Positions 1 through 9,409 of a stretch of DNA of 40,208 bases are shown here, in pieces (position 1 is the first letter of the stretch; the number at the start of each line of letters is the position of its first letter). Source of the DNA: Pseudomonadota bacterium. GTDB lineage: Bacteria; Pseudomonadota; Alphaproteobacteria; SP197. The stretch is taken from positions 1 to 40,208 of the forward strand of contig JBCCIS010000048.1 of assembly GCA_039028155.1 (NCBI GenBank), read 5' to 3'. The translations under genes and the position numbers were made by a program. Under the pieces are notes generated by a model, which saw nothing but the letters and a program-made list of their open reading frames with translations, had not been told where the DNA came from and searched no databases.

Positions 1-501
1 CGATGTCAGCGCGTCGGCCAGGATTGCCGGCACGTCGTCCGCGCCGGCGACAGTCACGGCGGTCGGCAGATCGCGCGCGACATCGGCGGCGAAGGACGGG
101 CCGCTCAAGGCGGCGATGCGTGCCTCAGGCAATTCGTCGGCGGCAATGCCGGTCATCAGTTCGCCGGTCGCCAGCTCGATCCCCTTCGTGCAGACGCAGG
201 CGATGGCGCCTGGCTTCAGCGCGCCGGCGAGTCCGTGGGCGACGGTGCGGAAGTGGGCAGACGGCATGACCAGCAGCACGATGTCGCGCTCGGCCAGCCC
301 GCTCAAATCGGCGGTTGCCCGGATGGCGGGATCCAGCGCGATGCCGGGCAGGAAGACGGGGTTCTCGTGATCGTCATTAATCGACGCGACGGTGTCGGCC
401 TCATGGGCCCACAGAAGAACATCGCACCCGGCGCGCCGTGCGTTGATGGCGAGCGCCGTGCCCCAGGCGCCGCCGCCGACAATGCCGATCGAGCCGGTCA
501 T
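1..501 (-). CDS. gpsA: Glycerol-3-phosphate dehydrogenase [NAD(P)+], C-terminus beyond window
   Basis: GpsA reduces dihydroxyacetone phosphate to sn-glycerol-3-phosphate, the backbone for phospholipid synthesis, in the cytosol. Only the first 167 codons are in the window; the rest lies beyond base 1. The translation opens [19 protein letters not shown], with the Rossmann GxGxxG dinucleotide loop right at the N-terminus. It continues with [26 protein letters not shown], the substrate-side segment typical of GpsA, and later CVCTKGIE and [12 protein letters not shown], the family's conserved lysine region and SGPSFA motif. The ATG overlaps the stop codon of the upstream tsaD gene (ATGA at 498-501), so the two are probably translationally coupled. 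Identification is firm; the missing C-terminal half cannot be judged. Confidence 0.95.
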   Translation of the reverse strand, partial: MTGSIGIVGGGAWGTALAINARRAGCDVLLWAHEADTVASINDDHENPVFLPGIALDPAIRATADLSGLAERDIVLLVMPSAHFRTVAHGLAGALKPGAIACVCTKGIELATGELMTGIAADELPEARIAALSGPSFAADVARDLPTAVTVAGADDVPAILADALTS

Positions 502-1544
502 GCTTTCGCTCCGGCCGCCGACGCCGCGTCGGGATCCAGCGGCCAGCGGGCCCGTGCCGGGATGTCCAGCGCATCGATGTCACCCAGGCGAAGGCGCTCC
601 AGGCCGGCCCAGGCGATCATCACCGCGTTGTCGGTGCACAACCGCGGCGGCGGCGCGACCAAGGTCATCGCATGCGCCGCGGCAGTCGTCTCCAGGGCTT
701 GGCGCAGCGCCTTGTTGGCCGCTACGCCGCCGGCGACGACCAGGGTCGATGCGCCCGGATGGATGGCGTGGAACATCTGGATCGCGTTTGCCGTCCGGTC
801 GGTAATGGTGTCGACAACCGCCTGTTGGAACGAGGCGGCGAGGTCGGCGCGGTCACCATCGTTCATGGCTTCTTCCGCCTCCATGACATGGCGCACGGCG
901 GTCTTCAGACCGGAGAACGAGAAGTCGCAGCCGTCCCGGCCCAGCATCGGACGCGGAAGAGAAAAGCGTTTTGAATCAGCGCTTTGTGCTGCCTTTTCAA
1001 CCGCCGGGCCGCCGGGAAAGCCGAGGCCCAACAGCTTGGCCGTCTTATCGAAGGCCTCGCCGACCGCATCGTCCACGGTGGTGCCCAGACGCTGGTAGCG
1101 GCCGACGCCATCGACGATTAGAAGCTGGCAATGGCCGCCGGAGATCAGCAGCAGGAGATAGGGAAAGTCGACGCCGTCGGTCAGGCGCGCGGTCAACGCG
1201 TGGCCTTCCAGATGGTTGACGGCGACCAACGGCAGGTGGTGGGCCGCGGCGATCGCCTTGGCCTCCATCAGTCCGACGATGACGCCACCGATCAGGCCCG
1301 GTCCGGCGGTGACCGCGATGGCGTCGAGGTCGGACCAGGCGAGCTTTGCCTCATCCATCGCCCGCCCGATCAGGGGGTCCAGGTGATCGATATGGCTGCG
1401 CGCGGCAATCTCCGGCACCACGCCGCCATAGGGCGCATGCTCGTCGATCTGTGACAACACGAGATCGGCCAGAACATCGCCTTCGTCATTGACGACGGCG
1501 ACCGCCGTCTCGTCGCAACTCGTCTCGATACCCAACACGTTCAT
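498..1544 (-). CDS. tsaD: tRNA N6-threonylcarbamoyladenosine transferase TsaD
   Basis: TsaD (Gcp/Kae1/Qri7 family) transfers threonylcarbamoyl from TC-AMP to A37 of ANN-decoding tRNAs, working with TsaB and TsaE. The 348-residue product starts [18 protein letters not shown], the family signature. The metal-binding histidines are visible in VNHLEGH (about H111 and H115), [12 protein letters not shown] is the phosphate-binding segment, and the C-terminal metal Asp lies in [12 protein letters not shown] (about D305). The frame extends upstream to 1610, but the extra 22 residues look like non-family sequence, so the ATG at 1544 is chosen. It is divergent from hemC with 96 bases between, which must hold both promoters. 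The tsaD-gpsA order is common in Alphaproteobacteria. Confidence 0.95.
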   Translation of the reverse strand: MNVLGIETSCDETAVAVVNDEGDVLADLVLSQIDEHAPYGGVVPEIAARSHIDHLDPLIGRAMDEAKLAWSDLDAIAVTAGPGLIGGVIVGLMEAKAIAAAHHLPLVAVNHLEGHALTARLTDGVDFPYLLLLISGGHCQLLIVDGVGRYQRLGTTVDDAVGEAFDKTAKLLGLGFPGGPAVEKAAQSADSKRFSLPRPMLGRDGCDFSFSGLKTAVRHVMEAEEAMNDGDRADLAASFQQAVVDTITDRTANAIQMFHAIHPGASTLVVAGGVAANKALRQALETTAAAHAMTLVAPPPRLCTDNAVMIAWAGLERLRLGDIDALDIPARARWPLDPDAASAAGAKA

Positions 1545-1640
1545 GGCGCCAATGTAGGGTGCCGGGCCTGCCTTGCCTACCGCCGGGGCGGCGATCTCCG
1601 CTGTCGACATGGCGGCACCAGGAGCCTAAAGCTTGGCGCC

Positions 1641-2558
1641 ATGACGGCGATCAAACTCGGCACGCGCGGCAGCAAGCTGGCGCTCTGGCAGGCCCATGCG
1701 GCGCGTGATGCGCTGATGGCCGCTTTTCCGGACGATCCGGAGCCGGAGATCGCCGTCATCAAGACAACCGGGGACCGGGTGCGTGACCGCCCGTTGTCGG
1801 AGATCGGCGGCAAGGGCCTCTTCACCAAGGAGATCGACAAAGCGTTGTTCGAGGGCCGCATCGATGCGGCGGTACACTCCATGAAGGATGTCGAGACCTG
1901 GCTTACCGACGGTACGGCGCTGGTCTCGTTCCTGCCGCGTGAAGACCCGCGCGAGGCCTTTCTTTCCACATCCGCGACATCGCTCGACGGCTTGCCCCAG
2001 GGCGCCAGCGTCGGCACCGCGTCGATCCGGCGGACCGCGCAAGTGCTGGCGCGCCGGCCGGATCTGGAAATCGTCATGCTGCGCGGCAACGTGGACACGC
2101 GTCTCGCCAAGCTGCAGGCCGGCGAGATGGCCGCGACCCTGCTGGCGATCGCCGGTCTGAAACGCCTGGGCCGCGACAGCGAAGCAGCCGCGGTCCTCGA
2201 TCCCGCCGACATGCTGCCCGCCGCCGGCCAGGGTGCGATCGGGTTTGTCTGCCGCGCCGACGACACGCGGACGCGCGAGCGGCTTGAGGCCATCAACGAC
2301 ATCGCCGCCGCATCCGAGGTAACCGCCGAACGCGCGGTGCTGGCCAGGCTCGACGGCTCATGCCACACGCCGATCGCCGCGCTCGCCCGCGTCAATGGCG
2401 AGAGCCTCCATCTCGACGCCATGGTGCTCTCGACGGACGGCCGCCAGCAGATCGCCGCCGCGTCGGCGGGGCCGCTGAGCGACCCCGCCGGCCTCGGCGA
2501 CGCGCTCGGCCAGGACCTGCTGGAGCAGGGCGCGCGGGCTCTCCTGGCTGGCACCTAG
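1641..2558 (+). CDS. hemC: Porphobilinogen deaminase (hydroxymethylbilane synthase)
   Basis: HemC polymerises four porphobilinogens into hydroxymethylbilane, the linear tetrapyrrole precursor of haem, sirohaem and cobalamin. The 305-residue protein has the family's usual length. It starts IKLGTRGSKLALWQA, carries the catalytic DPM-binding stretch RIDAAVHSMKDVE, GTASIRRTAQ and LRGNVDTRL (cofactor-binding arginines), AAGQGAIG, and the cofactor-attachment cysteine in LDGSCHTPIAA (about C241). It is first in a plus-strand run hemC-hemD-Mic60-HemY. hemD begins on the base after its stop (2558/2559), implying coupled expression. Confidence 0.96.
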   Translation: MTAIKLGTRGSKLALWQAHAARDALMAAFPDDPEPEIAVIKTTGDRVRDRPLSEIGGKGLFTKEIDKALFEGRIDAAVHSMKDVETWLTDGTALVSFLPREDPREAFLSTSATSLDGLPQGASVGTASIRRTAQVLARRPDLEIVMLRGNVDTRLAKLQAGEMAATLLAIAGLKRLGRDSEAAAVLDPADMLPAAGQGAIGFVCRADDTRTRERLEAINDIAAASEVTAERAVLARLDGSCHTPIAALARVNGESLHLDAMVLSTDGRQQIAAASAGPLSDPAGLGDALGQDLLEQGARALLAGT

Positions 2559-3275
2559 ATGCGCCTACTCGTCACGCGCCCCGAAGCAGACGCCCGGGCG
2601 TTTGCCGAAAGGCTCGCCGAACGTGGTGTCGAGAGCGTCATCGCACCGGTCATGACCGTGGTCTTCGACGACCACCTGGATGTCGGCCTCGACGGCGTGC
2701 AGGCTGTGCTCCTGACCAGCGCCAATGGCGCCCGGGCCCTGGCGCGCTGCACCGAACGGCGGGATCTCAGCGTTGTGGCCGTTGGGCCGGCCACGGCCGA
2801 GGAGGCGCGAGAGCTTGGGTTCGGCTCGGTCGCGACCGCCGGCGGCGATGTCGAGAAACTGGCGGATCTCGCGATTGAGCGCCTACGCCCTGCCGCCGGA
2901 CCCTTGCTGCACGTCGCGGGCAGTGTGACGGCGGGCGATCTCGCGGGACGGCTGAAAACGGCGGGTTTTGCCGTGGAACGCGCAGTTGCCTACAGGGCGC
3001 AGGTGTTTGCCAGCTTGCCGGCGGCAGCCCATGAGGCACTTACCCACGATGCCGTCCAGGGCGCGGTATTTTTCTCGCCGCGTACGGTGGCCGTCTTTGT
3101 TAAGCTGGCCCGCGCGGCGGGTGTCGAGGACCGGCTTCAGGGGCTTCAGGCCTTCTGTTTGAGCCAGGCTGTCGCCGAAGCGAGCCAATCGGCCGCTTGG
3201 CGGGAGGTTCTCGTTGCCGCGCAACCTGACGGCGGGGCGCTGATCGATCTGATATGCTCTGCCCTGACCGACTAA
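2559..3275 (+). CDS. hemD: Uroporphyrinogen-III synthase
   Basis: HemD closes hydroxymethylbilane with inversion of ring D to make uroporphyrinogen III. The 238-residue product shows the weakly conserved but recognisable pattern: MRLLVTRPEADARAFAERL at the N-terminus, LTSANGARALA after the first half, VAVGPATAEEARELG, LLHVAGSVTAGDLAGRLKTAGF in the second lobe, and AVFFSPRTVAVFVKL near the C-terminus. Position directly after hemC, with no gap, is strong supporting evidence. The next gene starts 16 bases after its stop. Confidence 0.93.
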   Translation: MRLLVTRPEADARAFAERLAERGVESVIAPVMTVVFDDHLDVGLDGVQAVLLTSANGARALARCTERRDLSVVAVGPATAEEARELGFGSVATAGGDVEKLADLAIERLRPAAGPLLHVAGSVTAGDLAGRLKTAGFAVERAVAYRAQVFASLPAAAHEALTHDAVQGAVFFSPRTVAVFVKLARAAGVEDRLQGLQAFCLSQAVAEASQSAAWREVLVAAQPDGGALIDLICSALTD

Positions 3276-3291
3276 CTGACGGGCGCAAGCC

Positions 3292-4767
3292 ATGCAGGAC
3301 AAGGACAAGAAGACCGACAAGCCTGAGGCAGACGACATCAAACCTGATGATGACGCGCCCGGCTCGGTCAAGCCCGATACAGACGACGGAACGCCGGCGG
3401 ATCAATCGGATATCCAGGTTGACGGCGATGATGCGGTCGACCCCGAGACGATGACCGATGTAACGGATGTCGCGGAGGAAACCGACGGCAAGGCGGACGA
3501 GGCCACCGACGAAGCCGAGCAGACCGACGAGACAGCGACGACCGACGGAACATTGAACAACGACGCGGAGCCTGTGGCGCAGGAGCCGCCGCCTGAGCAT
3601 AAGCGCGGCTCATCGTTTGGCGGCATTCTTGGCATTATCGTGCTGGTGGTGATCGTGGCCGGTGCCGTCGCGTGGTTCGGGCCGCGCCTGTTCCCGAACG
3701 AGGCGGCGACGCTGAGTTCCGACGTTGAACAGAAGCTCGCCGAACTTGAAGCCGATGTCGGCAATCTGGGCGGCCTCGGCGATCGTGTCTCAAAACTTGA
3801 GAACGATGTGTCGTCGGCTGTCTCATCGACTGACGCGTCCAGCGATCTCACGGATCAGGTCAGCGATCTCGGCGACCGCGTTACCGAGCTGGAGACGACG
3901 GCGAGTACAGCGTCGACCACGACATCCGGCACGACATCGGGCACCGGCGATACGCCTGATATCTCGGCGCTGGAGGATCAGGTCAAGAAGCTGGAAGCCT
4001 CCGTCGCCGCCCTGTCGTCGGCATCCACCAGCCAAGGCACGGGCGACGACGGCGCGCTCAGCCAATCGGTGACGGCGCTGCAGCAGCAGGTCGAGGCGAC
4101 GTCCCAGGCGGTCAGCGATCTGAAGGACCAGATCGCCAAGCTCGATACGCTTTCCGGCGATGTCACGACCCTCTCCGGTGATGTCACCAGCCTGACCAGC
4201 CAGGTTAATCAGCTGGCGGGACGCAGTGTCGACCCGAAGGCGGCCTTTGTTGTCGCCGTCGGCCAGTTGCGCGAGGCGGCGATGAGCTCGGGCGCGTTCG
4301 ATCAGCAGCTTTCGGCGGCCAGCGCCGTCGCGCCCGATGACAGCGACGCGAAGGCGGCGCTCGCCAAGCTTGAGCCATTGGCCGCGACCGGCGTCCCGTC
4401 GATCGCAAGCCTGCAGGCCGATTTCGGCGCGACCGCCGATGCGGTGGTGGCGGCGTCGCATGCCGGCGGCGGCTGGATCGATCAGACCTTGTCGAGTCTG
4501 GAGGGACTGGTGTCGATCCGCAGGGTCGGCAGTAATGTCGAAGGGGATACGCCGGAGGCGCTGGTCGCCCGCGCCGAGGCCGCGCTCGATGCCGGCGACC
4601 TCAGCACCGCGGTCAACGACGTGTCGAGCCTGACCGGCGATGCGGCGACCGCCGCTGCCGACTGGCTCGCCCAGGCGCGTGACCGGCTGGATGTCGATCA
4701 GGCGGTTCAGACCTTGAGCGAGCGCGCCTCCGCGCTCGTCACCGGCGCCACCGAGAGCGGCAGCTAA
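3292..4767 (+). CDS. Mitofilin/Mic60-like inner-membrane protein
   Basis: The 491-residue protein has a very acidic, Asp/Thr-rich cytoplasmic N-terminus (residues 1-105), one membrane segment (about 109-129, GGILGIIVLVVIVAGAVAWFG), and a long periplasmic coiled-coil region with repeated VSDLGDRVTELE-type heptads and low-complexity Ser/Thr (about 140-305). It ends in a helical C-terminal domain starting near RSVDPKAAFVVAVGQLREA, which matches the mitofilin domain layout. Alphaproteobacterial Mic60 homologues are known to sit between hemD and a HemY-domain gene, exactly as here, and the mitochondrial protein shapes crista junctions. A role in curving intracytoplasmic or inner membrane is inferred. 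The identification rests on architecture plus gene order, because the sequence itself is low in complexity. Confidence 0.82.
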   Translation: MQDKDKKTDKPEADDIKPDDDAPGSVKPDTDDGTPADQSDIQVDGDDAVDPETMTDVTDVAEETDGKADEATDEAEQTDETATTDGTLNNDAEPVAQEPPPEHKRGSSFGGILGIIVLVVIVAGAVAWFGPRLFPNEAATLSSDVEQKLAELEADVGNLGGLGDRVSKLENDVSSAVSSTDASSDLTDQVSDLGDRVTELETTASTASTTTSGTTSGTGDTPDISALEDQVKKLEASVAALSSASTSQGTGDDGALSQSVTALQQQVEATSQAVSDLKDQIAKLDTLSGDVTTLSGDVTSLTSQVNQLAGRSVDPKAAFVVAVGQLREAAMSSGAFDQQLSAASAVAPDDSDAKAALAKLEPLAATGVPSIASLQADFGATADAVVAASHAGGGWIDQTLSSLEGLVSIRRVGSNVEGDTPEALVARAEAALDAGDLSTAVNDVSSLTGDAATAAADWLAQARDRLDVDQAVQTLSERASALVTGATESGS

Positions 4768-4770
4768 GCC

Positions 4771-6102
4771 ATGCGGCGTCTGGTTTTCTATGTGCTCGGC
4801 CTGGCGATCTTGATCGCCATCGCGGTCTGGCTCGCTGACCGTCCTGGCAATGTCGAAATTCAATGGGGCGACTATCTGATCACCACCTCCGTGGCGGTTC
4901 TGGTCCTGATCATCGCCATCTTGGCCGTGGTCGTCGCGATCCTCTATCGCGGGTGGATTTGGCTCAAGAAAGGGCCGGGACGGTGGCGCAAGTCGCTGCA
5001 CCAGAATCGTCGAGAGAGAGGGTACGAATCACTGACGCGCGGCCTGGTGGCGCTTGCCGCTGGCGATTCCAGCGAGGCCCGGCGCTACGCGCGGCGCGCC
5101 GACGATATGCTCGACCGGCCGCCGCTGACCCTGCTGTTGTCGGCGCAGGCGGCCCAGCTGGACGGCGATGACAAGGCGGCGACCGAGACCTTTGAGGCCA
5201 TGTTGGAGCGCCCGGAAACCGAGTTCCTTGGGCTGCGCGGCCTGATGGTCGAGGCGCTACGGCGCGGCGACTATGAGGCGGCCCGGGAGTACGCTCGGCG
5301 CGCCCACCAACTGCGCCCCGATGCCGCCTGGGCGGCCGAGGCTTTGTTCGAGTTGGAGACCCGCGACGGCGATTGGCAGGCAGCGCAGCGCACGCTTGAA
5401 TCGGCCGTCGATCGGCGCGCCGTGGGCAAGCCCGTCAGCAAGCGGCGGCGCGCCGTCGTGCTGGTCGAGCGCGCGCGCGCGGCGCTTAAGGATCTCAAGC
5501 GGTCGGAGGCCATCAAGTTCGCCCGCGAGGCCCATGCCGAGGCGCCGGAGTTGGTGCCCGCCGCGATCCTGCTCGCCGACCTTCTGGTCGACGAGCAGAA
5601 GTTCAGACCGGCGGCGAAGACCCTTGAGCAGACCTGGGCCGTCGATCCGCATCCCGATCTGGCAAAGGCCTACCGGCGTGCCGCACGGGATGAAGATGCC
5701 ATTGCCACCTATCGGCGCATGGAAAAGCTAGTCAAGGCGGCGCCGAATTCGGTCGAGTCGCACGTGGCGTCAGCCCGTGCGGCGCTCGATGCCGGGCTGA
5801 CCGGCGAAGCTCGGCGGCACCTGGACGACGCGGCCAAGATCGAGATGAGCCACAGAATCGCCCAGCTCTACGTCGCGCTGGAGGAGAAAGAGGGCAACGA
5901 CGACGCGGCCCAGGAGTGGTTGCGCAAGGCGGCCGATGCGGACGTCGACAAAGGTTGGCAATGCGAGCGCTGCGGCCATGTCGCGGACACGTGGGCGCCG
6001 GTTTGCCCGCACTGCGGCACCTTCGATTCCCTCGCCTGGACCAAGCCGCATGCCGTCGCACCAGCCGTCACAGGCCGCGCTTTGACCCCTTTGGCGTCAT
6101 AA
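4771..6102 (+). CDS. hemY: HemY-domain TPR membrane protein with C-terminal zinc ribbon
   Basis: This 443-residue protein has two N-terminal membrane segments (about 4-21 and 37-60), the HemY_N arrangement, followed by tetratricopeptide-type helical repeats (about 85-380; for example GDSSEARRYARRADDML and GDYEAAREYARRAHQLRP). The C-terminus carries a CxxC...CxxC knuckle, WQCERCGHVADTWAPVCPHCGTFDSLAW, that looks like a rubredoxin-like zinc ribbon. Despite the name, this family is not the protoporphyrinogen oxidase also called HemY; its exact role in haem synthesis or membrane organisation is unsettled. It begins three bases after the Mic60-like stop and closes the hem operon. Confidence 0.85.
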   Translation: MRRLVFYVLGLAILIAIAVWLADRPGNVEIQWGDYLITTSVAVLVLIIAILAVVVAILYRGWIWLKKGPGRWRKSLHQNRRERGYESLTRGLVALAAGDSSEARRYARRADDMLDRPPLTLLLSAQAAQLDGDDKAATETFEAMLERPETEFLGLRGLMVEALRRGDYEAAREYARRAHQLRPDAAWAAEALFELETRDGDWQAAQRTLESAVDRRAVGKPVSKRRRAVVLVERARAALKDLKRSEAIKFAREAHAEAPELVPAAILLADLLVDEQKFRPAAKTLEQTWAVDPHPDLAKAYRRAARDEDAIATYRRMEKLVKAAPNSVESHVASARAALDAGLTGEARRHLDDAAKIEMSHRIAQLYVALEEKEGNDDAAQEWLRKAADADVDKGWQCERCGHVADTWAPVCPHCGTFDSLAWTKPHAVAPAVTGRALTPLAS

Positions 6103-6161
6103 TTCGGCCCTAGCGTAGGGCCATTCAAACGACCCCCATCGACCCTCAGGAGGCGCTCGCC

Positions 6162-8192
6162 ATGCGCACACTCTCCGTAGTCGCCTGTTTCGTTCTGTTG
6201 CTCGCGGCGCCCGCCGTCGCGCGCGCTGCTGATGAGGACCTGACGCTGAAACGCGCGGTGCTGTCGACCGGTGGCGTCGGCTACTTCGAATACGAGGCCA
6301 CGGTCGATGGTGACCAGACGCTGCGCTTCGATGTCCGGCTCGATCAGGTCGATGACGTCTTGAAGAGCCTGGTGGTGTTCGATGGCGCCGGCGGCGTGGG
6401 CTCCGTCAGCTTGCCCGGCCGCGCCGGGCTCGCCGACCTGTTCCGCGACCTGCCGTTCGACGGCGCGGCCCTGCAGTCCCCGGCGACTTTGTTGCGCGCG
6501 CTGACCGGCTCGGAGGTCACCATCGAGGGTCCGTCGCGGATATCCGGAAGGATCTTGAGCGTCGTGCCGGAAGTCACGCAGTTGGATGACGGCACCACCA
6601 TCACGCGTCACCGGCTGACCGTTATGGGCGAGGACGGTCTGGCCCAGGCGATCCTGGAAGACGCCAACGAGATCACGTTCGCCGATGCCGAGCTTGAGGA
6701 GCAGATCGCCGATGCACTCGCCGATCTCGCCCAGCACCGGGTGCAGGACCGCCGCACGCTGGAGGTCAAGGTCTCCGGCGAGGGCGAGCGCCTGGTCCGC
6801 GTCGGCTATGTGGTCGAAGCGCCGCTTTGGAAGACCAGCTACCGCCTCGCCCTGGGCGATGACGGCAAGGCGCTGCTCCAGGGTTGGGCGGTCTTGGAGA
6901 ACATGAGCGGTCAGGACTGGGAGGCCGTCGACCTGACACTGGTCAGCGGCAATCCCGTCACGTTCCGGCAGGCGCTTTATCAGGCCTATTACGTGGCGCG
7001 TCCTGAAGTGCCGGTCGACGTTGCCGGCCAAGTCTTGCCGCCGGTTGATAGCGGCACTGTCGGTGGCCGGGCCCGCACCGAGGAGGCAGAAGCCGACTTT
7101 GGTGCCGCCGTCTATGCCGCTGAGGAGATGATGCTGGAGTCGGCCGTCATGGCCGATGTTGCCGTGCCGGCGCCTGTCGAGGAACCCGGCTATGCGACCC
7201 TTACGGCGGCGACATCAGAGGATGCGGCCACCCAGGTCGTCTTCCGTGTCCCGCAGCCCGTTACCGTCGATCGCGGCCAGTCGTTGATGGTGCCGCTGGT
7301 CGACCAGGACGTCGACGTCGCGCACGTCGCGCTTTATTCGCCGAACGTCCAGGCGCGTCATCCGCTGGCGGCGGTCGAGTTGACCAATAACACCGCCATC
7401 GGTCTGCCGCCTGGTGTCGTCACGATCTACGAGAAGTCAACGGTCAGCGGCGGTGAGACCTTTGTTGGCGACGCGCGGCTGCCCGCGCTGCAGGCCGGCG
7501 ACAGCCGTCTGATCGCCTACGCGGTCGACCAGAAGACCTTGATCGATCGCGAGAACGACTACACCGCAACCATTTCCCGCGCGACCATCGATCGCGGCGT
7601 GCTGCACGTCTCCCATACGCAGACGCAAACCACGACCTACACCATCGAGGCGCCGGTAGGCGAAGCGCGAGAGGTCATTCTGGAGCACCCGCGCGTTTTC
7701 GGCTGGGACCTCGTCTCGCCGTCCGGCGATGTCGAGAAGACCGACACCGCCTATCGCATTCCGGTCAGCGTGCCGGCCGGGCAGACGGTCACGATGAAGG
7801 TCGTCATGGAGCAGCCCCAGGCAGAAAGCCTCAATCTCCTGACCATGGCCGATCCGCAGGTCGTCTATTTCGCTGAAGACAGCGAGATCCCCGCTGACGT
7901 GCGCGATGCCTTCAAACGTCTGGCCGAACTGAAGGGCGCGGTCGGCGAAACCGAACGCAAGATCGCCGAGACCGAACGGGAACGCCAGGTGCTCCTGGAG
8001 GAGCAGGAGAGGTTGCGCGACAACCTGGACACGGTGCCGCGCGAAAGTGATCTCCACACCCGCTATATGAACAAGCTCGGCGAGCAGGAAGACGCCATCG
8101 AAAGCTTGTTGCTGACGATGGACGATTTGCGCAACGAGCTGACGGCTCGTCGCAAGGCGCTCACCGACTATGTCAAGGGCCTGACGATATAG
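6162..8192 (+). CDS. Secreted DUF4139-domain protein
   Basis: The 676-residue product has a clear Sec signal peptide (MRTLSVVACFVLLLAAPAVARA, cleavage near residue 22), so it is periplasmic or envelope-associated. The segment VRVGYVVEAPLWKTSYRLALGDDGKALLQGWAVLENMSGQDWEAVDLTLVSGNP (about 220-270) is the DUF4139 signature. This beta-rich domain seems to run to about 575, after which a heptad-rich coiled coil (about 590-665, ELKGAVGETERKIAETERERQVL) ends the protein. A strong ribosome site (AGGAGG at 6149-6154) precedes the ATG. Function of the family is unknown. It stands alone 59 bases after the hem operon and may have its own promoter. Confidence 0.75.
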   Translation: MRTLSVVACFVLLLAAPAVARAADEDLTLKRAVLSTGGVGYFEYEATVDGDQTLRFDVRLDQVDDVLKSLVVFDGAGGVGSVSLPGRAGLADLFRDLPFDGAALQSPATLLRALTGSEVTIEGPSRISGRILSVVPEVTQLDDGTTITRHRLTVMGEDGLAQAILEDANEITFADAELEEQIADALADLAQHRVQDRRTLEVKVSGEGERLVRVGYVVEAPLWKTSYRLALGDDGKALLQGWAVLENMSGQDWEAVDLTLVSGNPVTFRQALYQAYYVARPEVPVDVAGQVLPPVDSGTVGGRARTEEAEADFGAAVYAAEEMMLESAVMADVAVPAPVEEPGYATLTAATSEDAATQVVFRVPQPVTVDRGQSLMVPLVDQDVDVAHVALYSPNVQARHPLAAVELTNNTAIGLPPGVVTIYEKSTVSGGETFVGDARLPALQAGDSRLIAYAVDQKTLIDRENDYTATISRATIDRGVLHVSHTQTQTTTYTIEAPVGEAREVILEHPRVFGWDLVSPSGDVEKTDTAYRIPVSVPAGQTVTMKVVMEQPQAESLNLLTMADPQVVYFAEDSEIPADVRDAFKRLAELKGAVGETERKIAETERERQVLLEEQERLRDNLDTVPRESDLHTRYMNKLGEQEDAIESLLLTMDDLRNELTARRKALTDYVKGLTI

Positions 8193-8307
8193 GCCCTGCC
8201 CGTTGTCGGAAGACGCGTGCACAGCGGCCGACCTTCAGTCTGACGCATTGCGTGGCGTTGGTGCGCCAGCGCTGACAGTTGGCGTTCCGGATAGAGCCGA
8301 AGCTTGT

Positions 8308-9147
8308 TCAGGGCCGATCACGCCACGCGATCGCTTCCCCCCATGTGATCGTCATGAAGGCGTCGGGGTGGGTGGCCCACTCGTCGAATGCGCGCCCTAT
8401 CTCCTCCATGTCGGCCCGGCTTGCCCAGCCCATCTCCTCGGCAGTGCTCGCGATCTTCGGGCCCGAGAACTCCTCGGTCATGACGGATGAGATCAGTCTG
8501 GTGCGTTCGGGTGTCGCCCAGGTTTCGCTGGAGGCCGCACCCGTAGCGCCAACGAAACCTGTTTCGTGCAACAGGCCGCGTAGCCGGCGACCCATGAACG
8601 CGTCGCCACCGCAGTGCTCACGATACTTGCGCCAAATCTCATGGCCGGCGGCAAGCCGGCCGTCATCCGGCGAGATGATCGTGCCACCTAAGTCAATGCA
8701 TCGGATTGCCGCCAGGCCACCGGGTTTCAGCACTCGGTGCATTTCCGCGAGAGCCGGTGAGGGGTCGGACAGGTGCTCGATCATGGCGTGGCTGAACACC
8801 GCATCAAATCGCGCGTTCTCAAAAGGAAGGTCGCGTGCATCGCCAACCTCGAATGCGACGTTGGCGCAACCGCGATCAGATGCAAACTTGCGGGCGCGCG
8901 TTACCTGGCTTTCCGAGATATCGATCCCGGTGACCGATCCGTTCGTCAGGACATCGGCCAATCCGACGGTAATCGAGCCGGGTCCGCAACCACAGTCCAG
9001 GATATCCATGTCAGCATGCAGGTAAGGAGCCAGAAAGGCCGCGTGAACGGCGGCCGTCCGGCTGGCGATAACCTGTTCGGTCAGCGCCCCGTCGTAGTCA
9101 TGGACGTAAGCGTCAGTCTGGTCTGGGTTCACGGTCGTCTTTTGCAC
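8308..9147 (-). CDS. Class I SAM-dependent methyltransferase
   Basis: The 279-residue protein carries the class I methyltransferase signature: motif I MDILDCGCGPGSITVGLA (about residues 48-65), the acidic end of beta-2 in VTGIDISESQVTRARKFA, motif II/III FEVGDARDLPFENARFDAVFSHAMIEHLSDPSPALAEMHRVLKPGGLAA, all in the expected order. This resembles UbiE/ArsM-like small-molecule methyltransferases. The substrate cannot be told. It is transcribed against its neighbours and seems monocistronic. The 115 bases after the DUF4139 gene hold nothing I recognise. Confidence 0.8.
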   Translation of the reverse strand: MQKTTVNPDQTDAYVHDYDGALTEQVIASRTAAVHAAFLAPYLHADMDILDCGCGPGSITVGLADVLTNGSVTGIDISESQVTRARKFASDRGCANVAFEVGDARDLPFENARFDAVFSHAMIEHLSDPSPALAEMHRVLKPGGLAAIRCIDLGGTIISPDDGRLAAGHEIWRKYREHCGGDAFMGRRLRGLLHETGFVGATGAASSETWATPERTRLISSVMTEEFSGPKIASTAEEMGWASRADMEEIGRAFDEWATHPDAFMTITWGEAIAWRDRP

Positions 9148-9305
9148 TCACTTGCTCCGGCATGTCGCAACGGGACCAAGACGTAACTCGCTCACGCTGG
9201 AACACCTGCCTCGGATCGTGTTCTTGGCCCATCGTGAGGTCGATGATGCTCGGTCATCGCGTGACGCCGGTAAATGGCAAAAGCATCACCGCTGCGCTTC
9301 TCAAG

Positions 9306-9336
9306 CCTGGTGACCGGCTCACATGACCAGGTGAGC
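9306..9336. promoter_or_regulatory. Overlapping dyad symmetries between divergent genes
   Basis: Two interleaved inverted repeats lie in the 262-base gap between the divergent methyltransferase and amidohydrolase genes: CCTGGT (9306-9311) with ACCAGG (9326-9331), and GCTCAC (9317-9322) with GTGAGC (9331-9336). They could be an operator or alternative RNA stems. No cognate regulator is visible nearby. Each arm is only six bases, so chance is possible. Confidence 0.25.
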
Positions 9337-9409
9337 TTTGTCTGAAGGTTCCATCCGAGCACGATCCACTTTACCCTCCCGCACGCTAGAGATGTGACGG
9401 GAAGGCGGT

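Noticed and set aside
3823-5001. A 392-codon minus-strand frame across the Mic60-like and HemY-like genes
   Set aside because: It spans two real plus-strand genes and their junction, and has an Arg/Gly-rich composition typical of shadows in GC-rich DNA.
8203-8490. Small plus-strand frame after the DUF4139 gene
   Set aside because: It runs antisense into the methyltransferase gene and has no ribosome site or recognisable domain.
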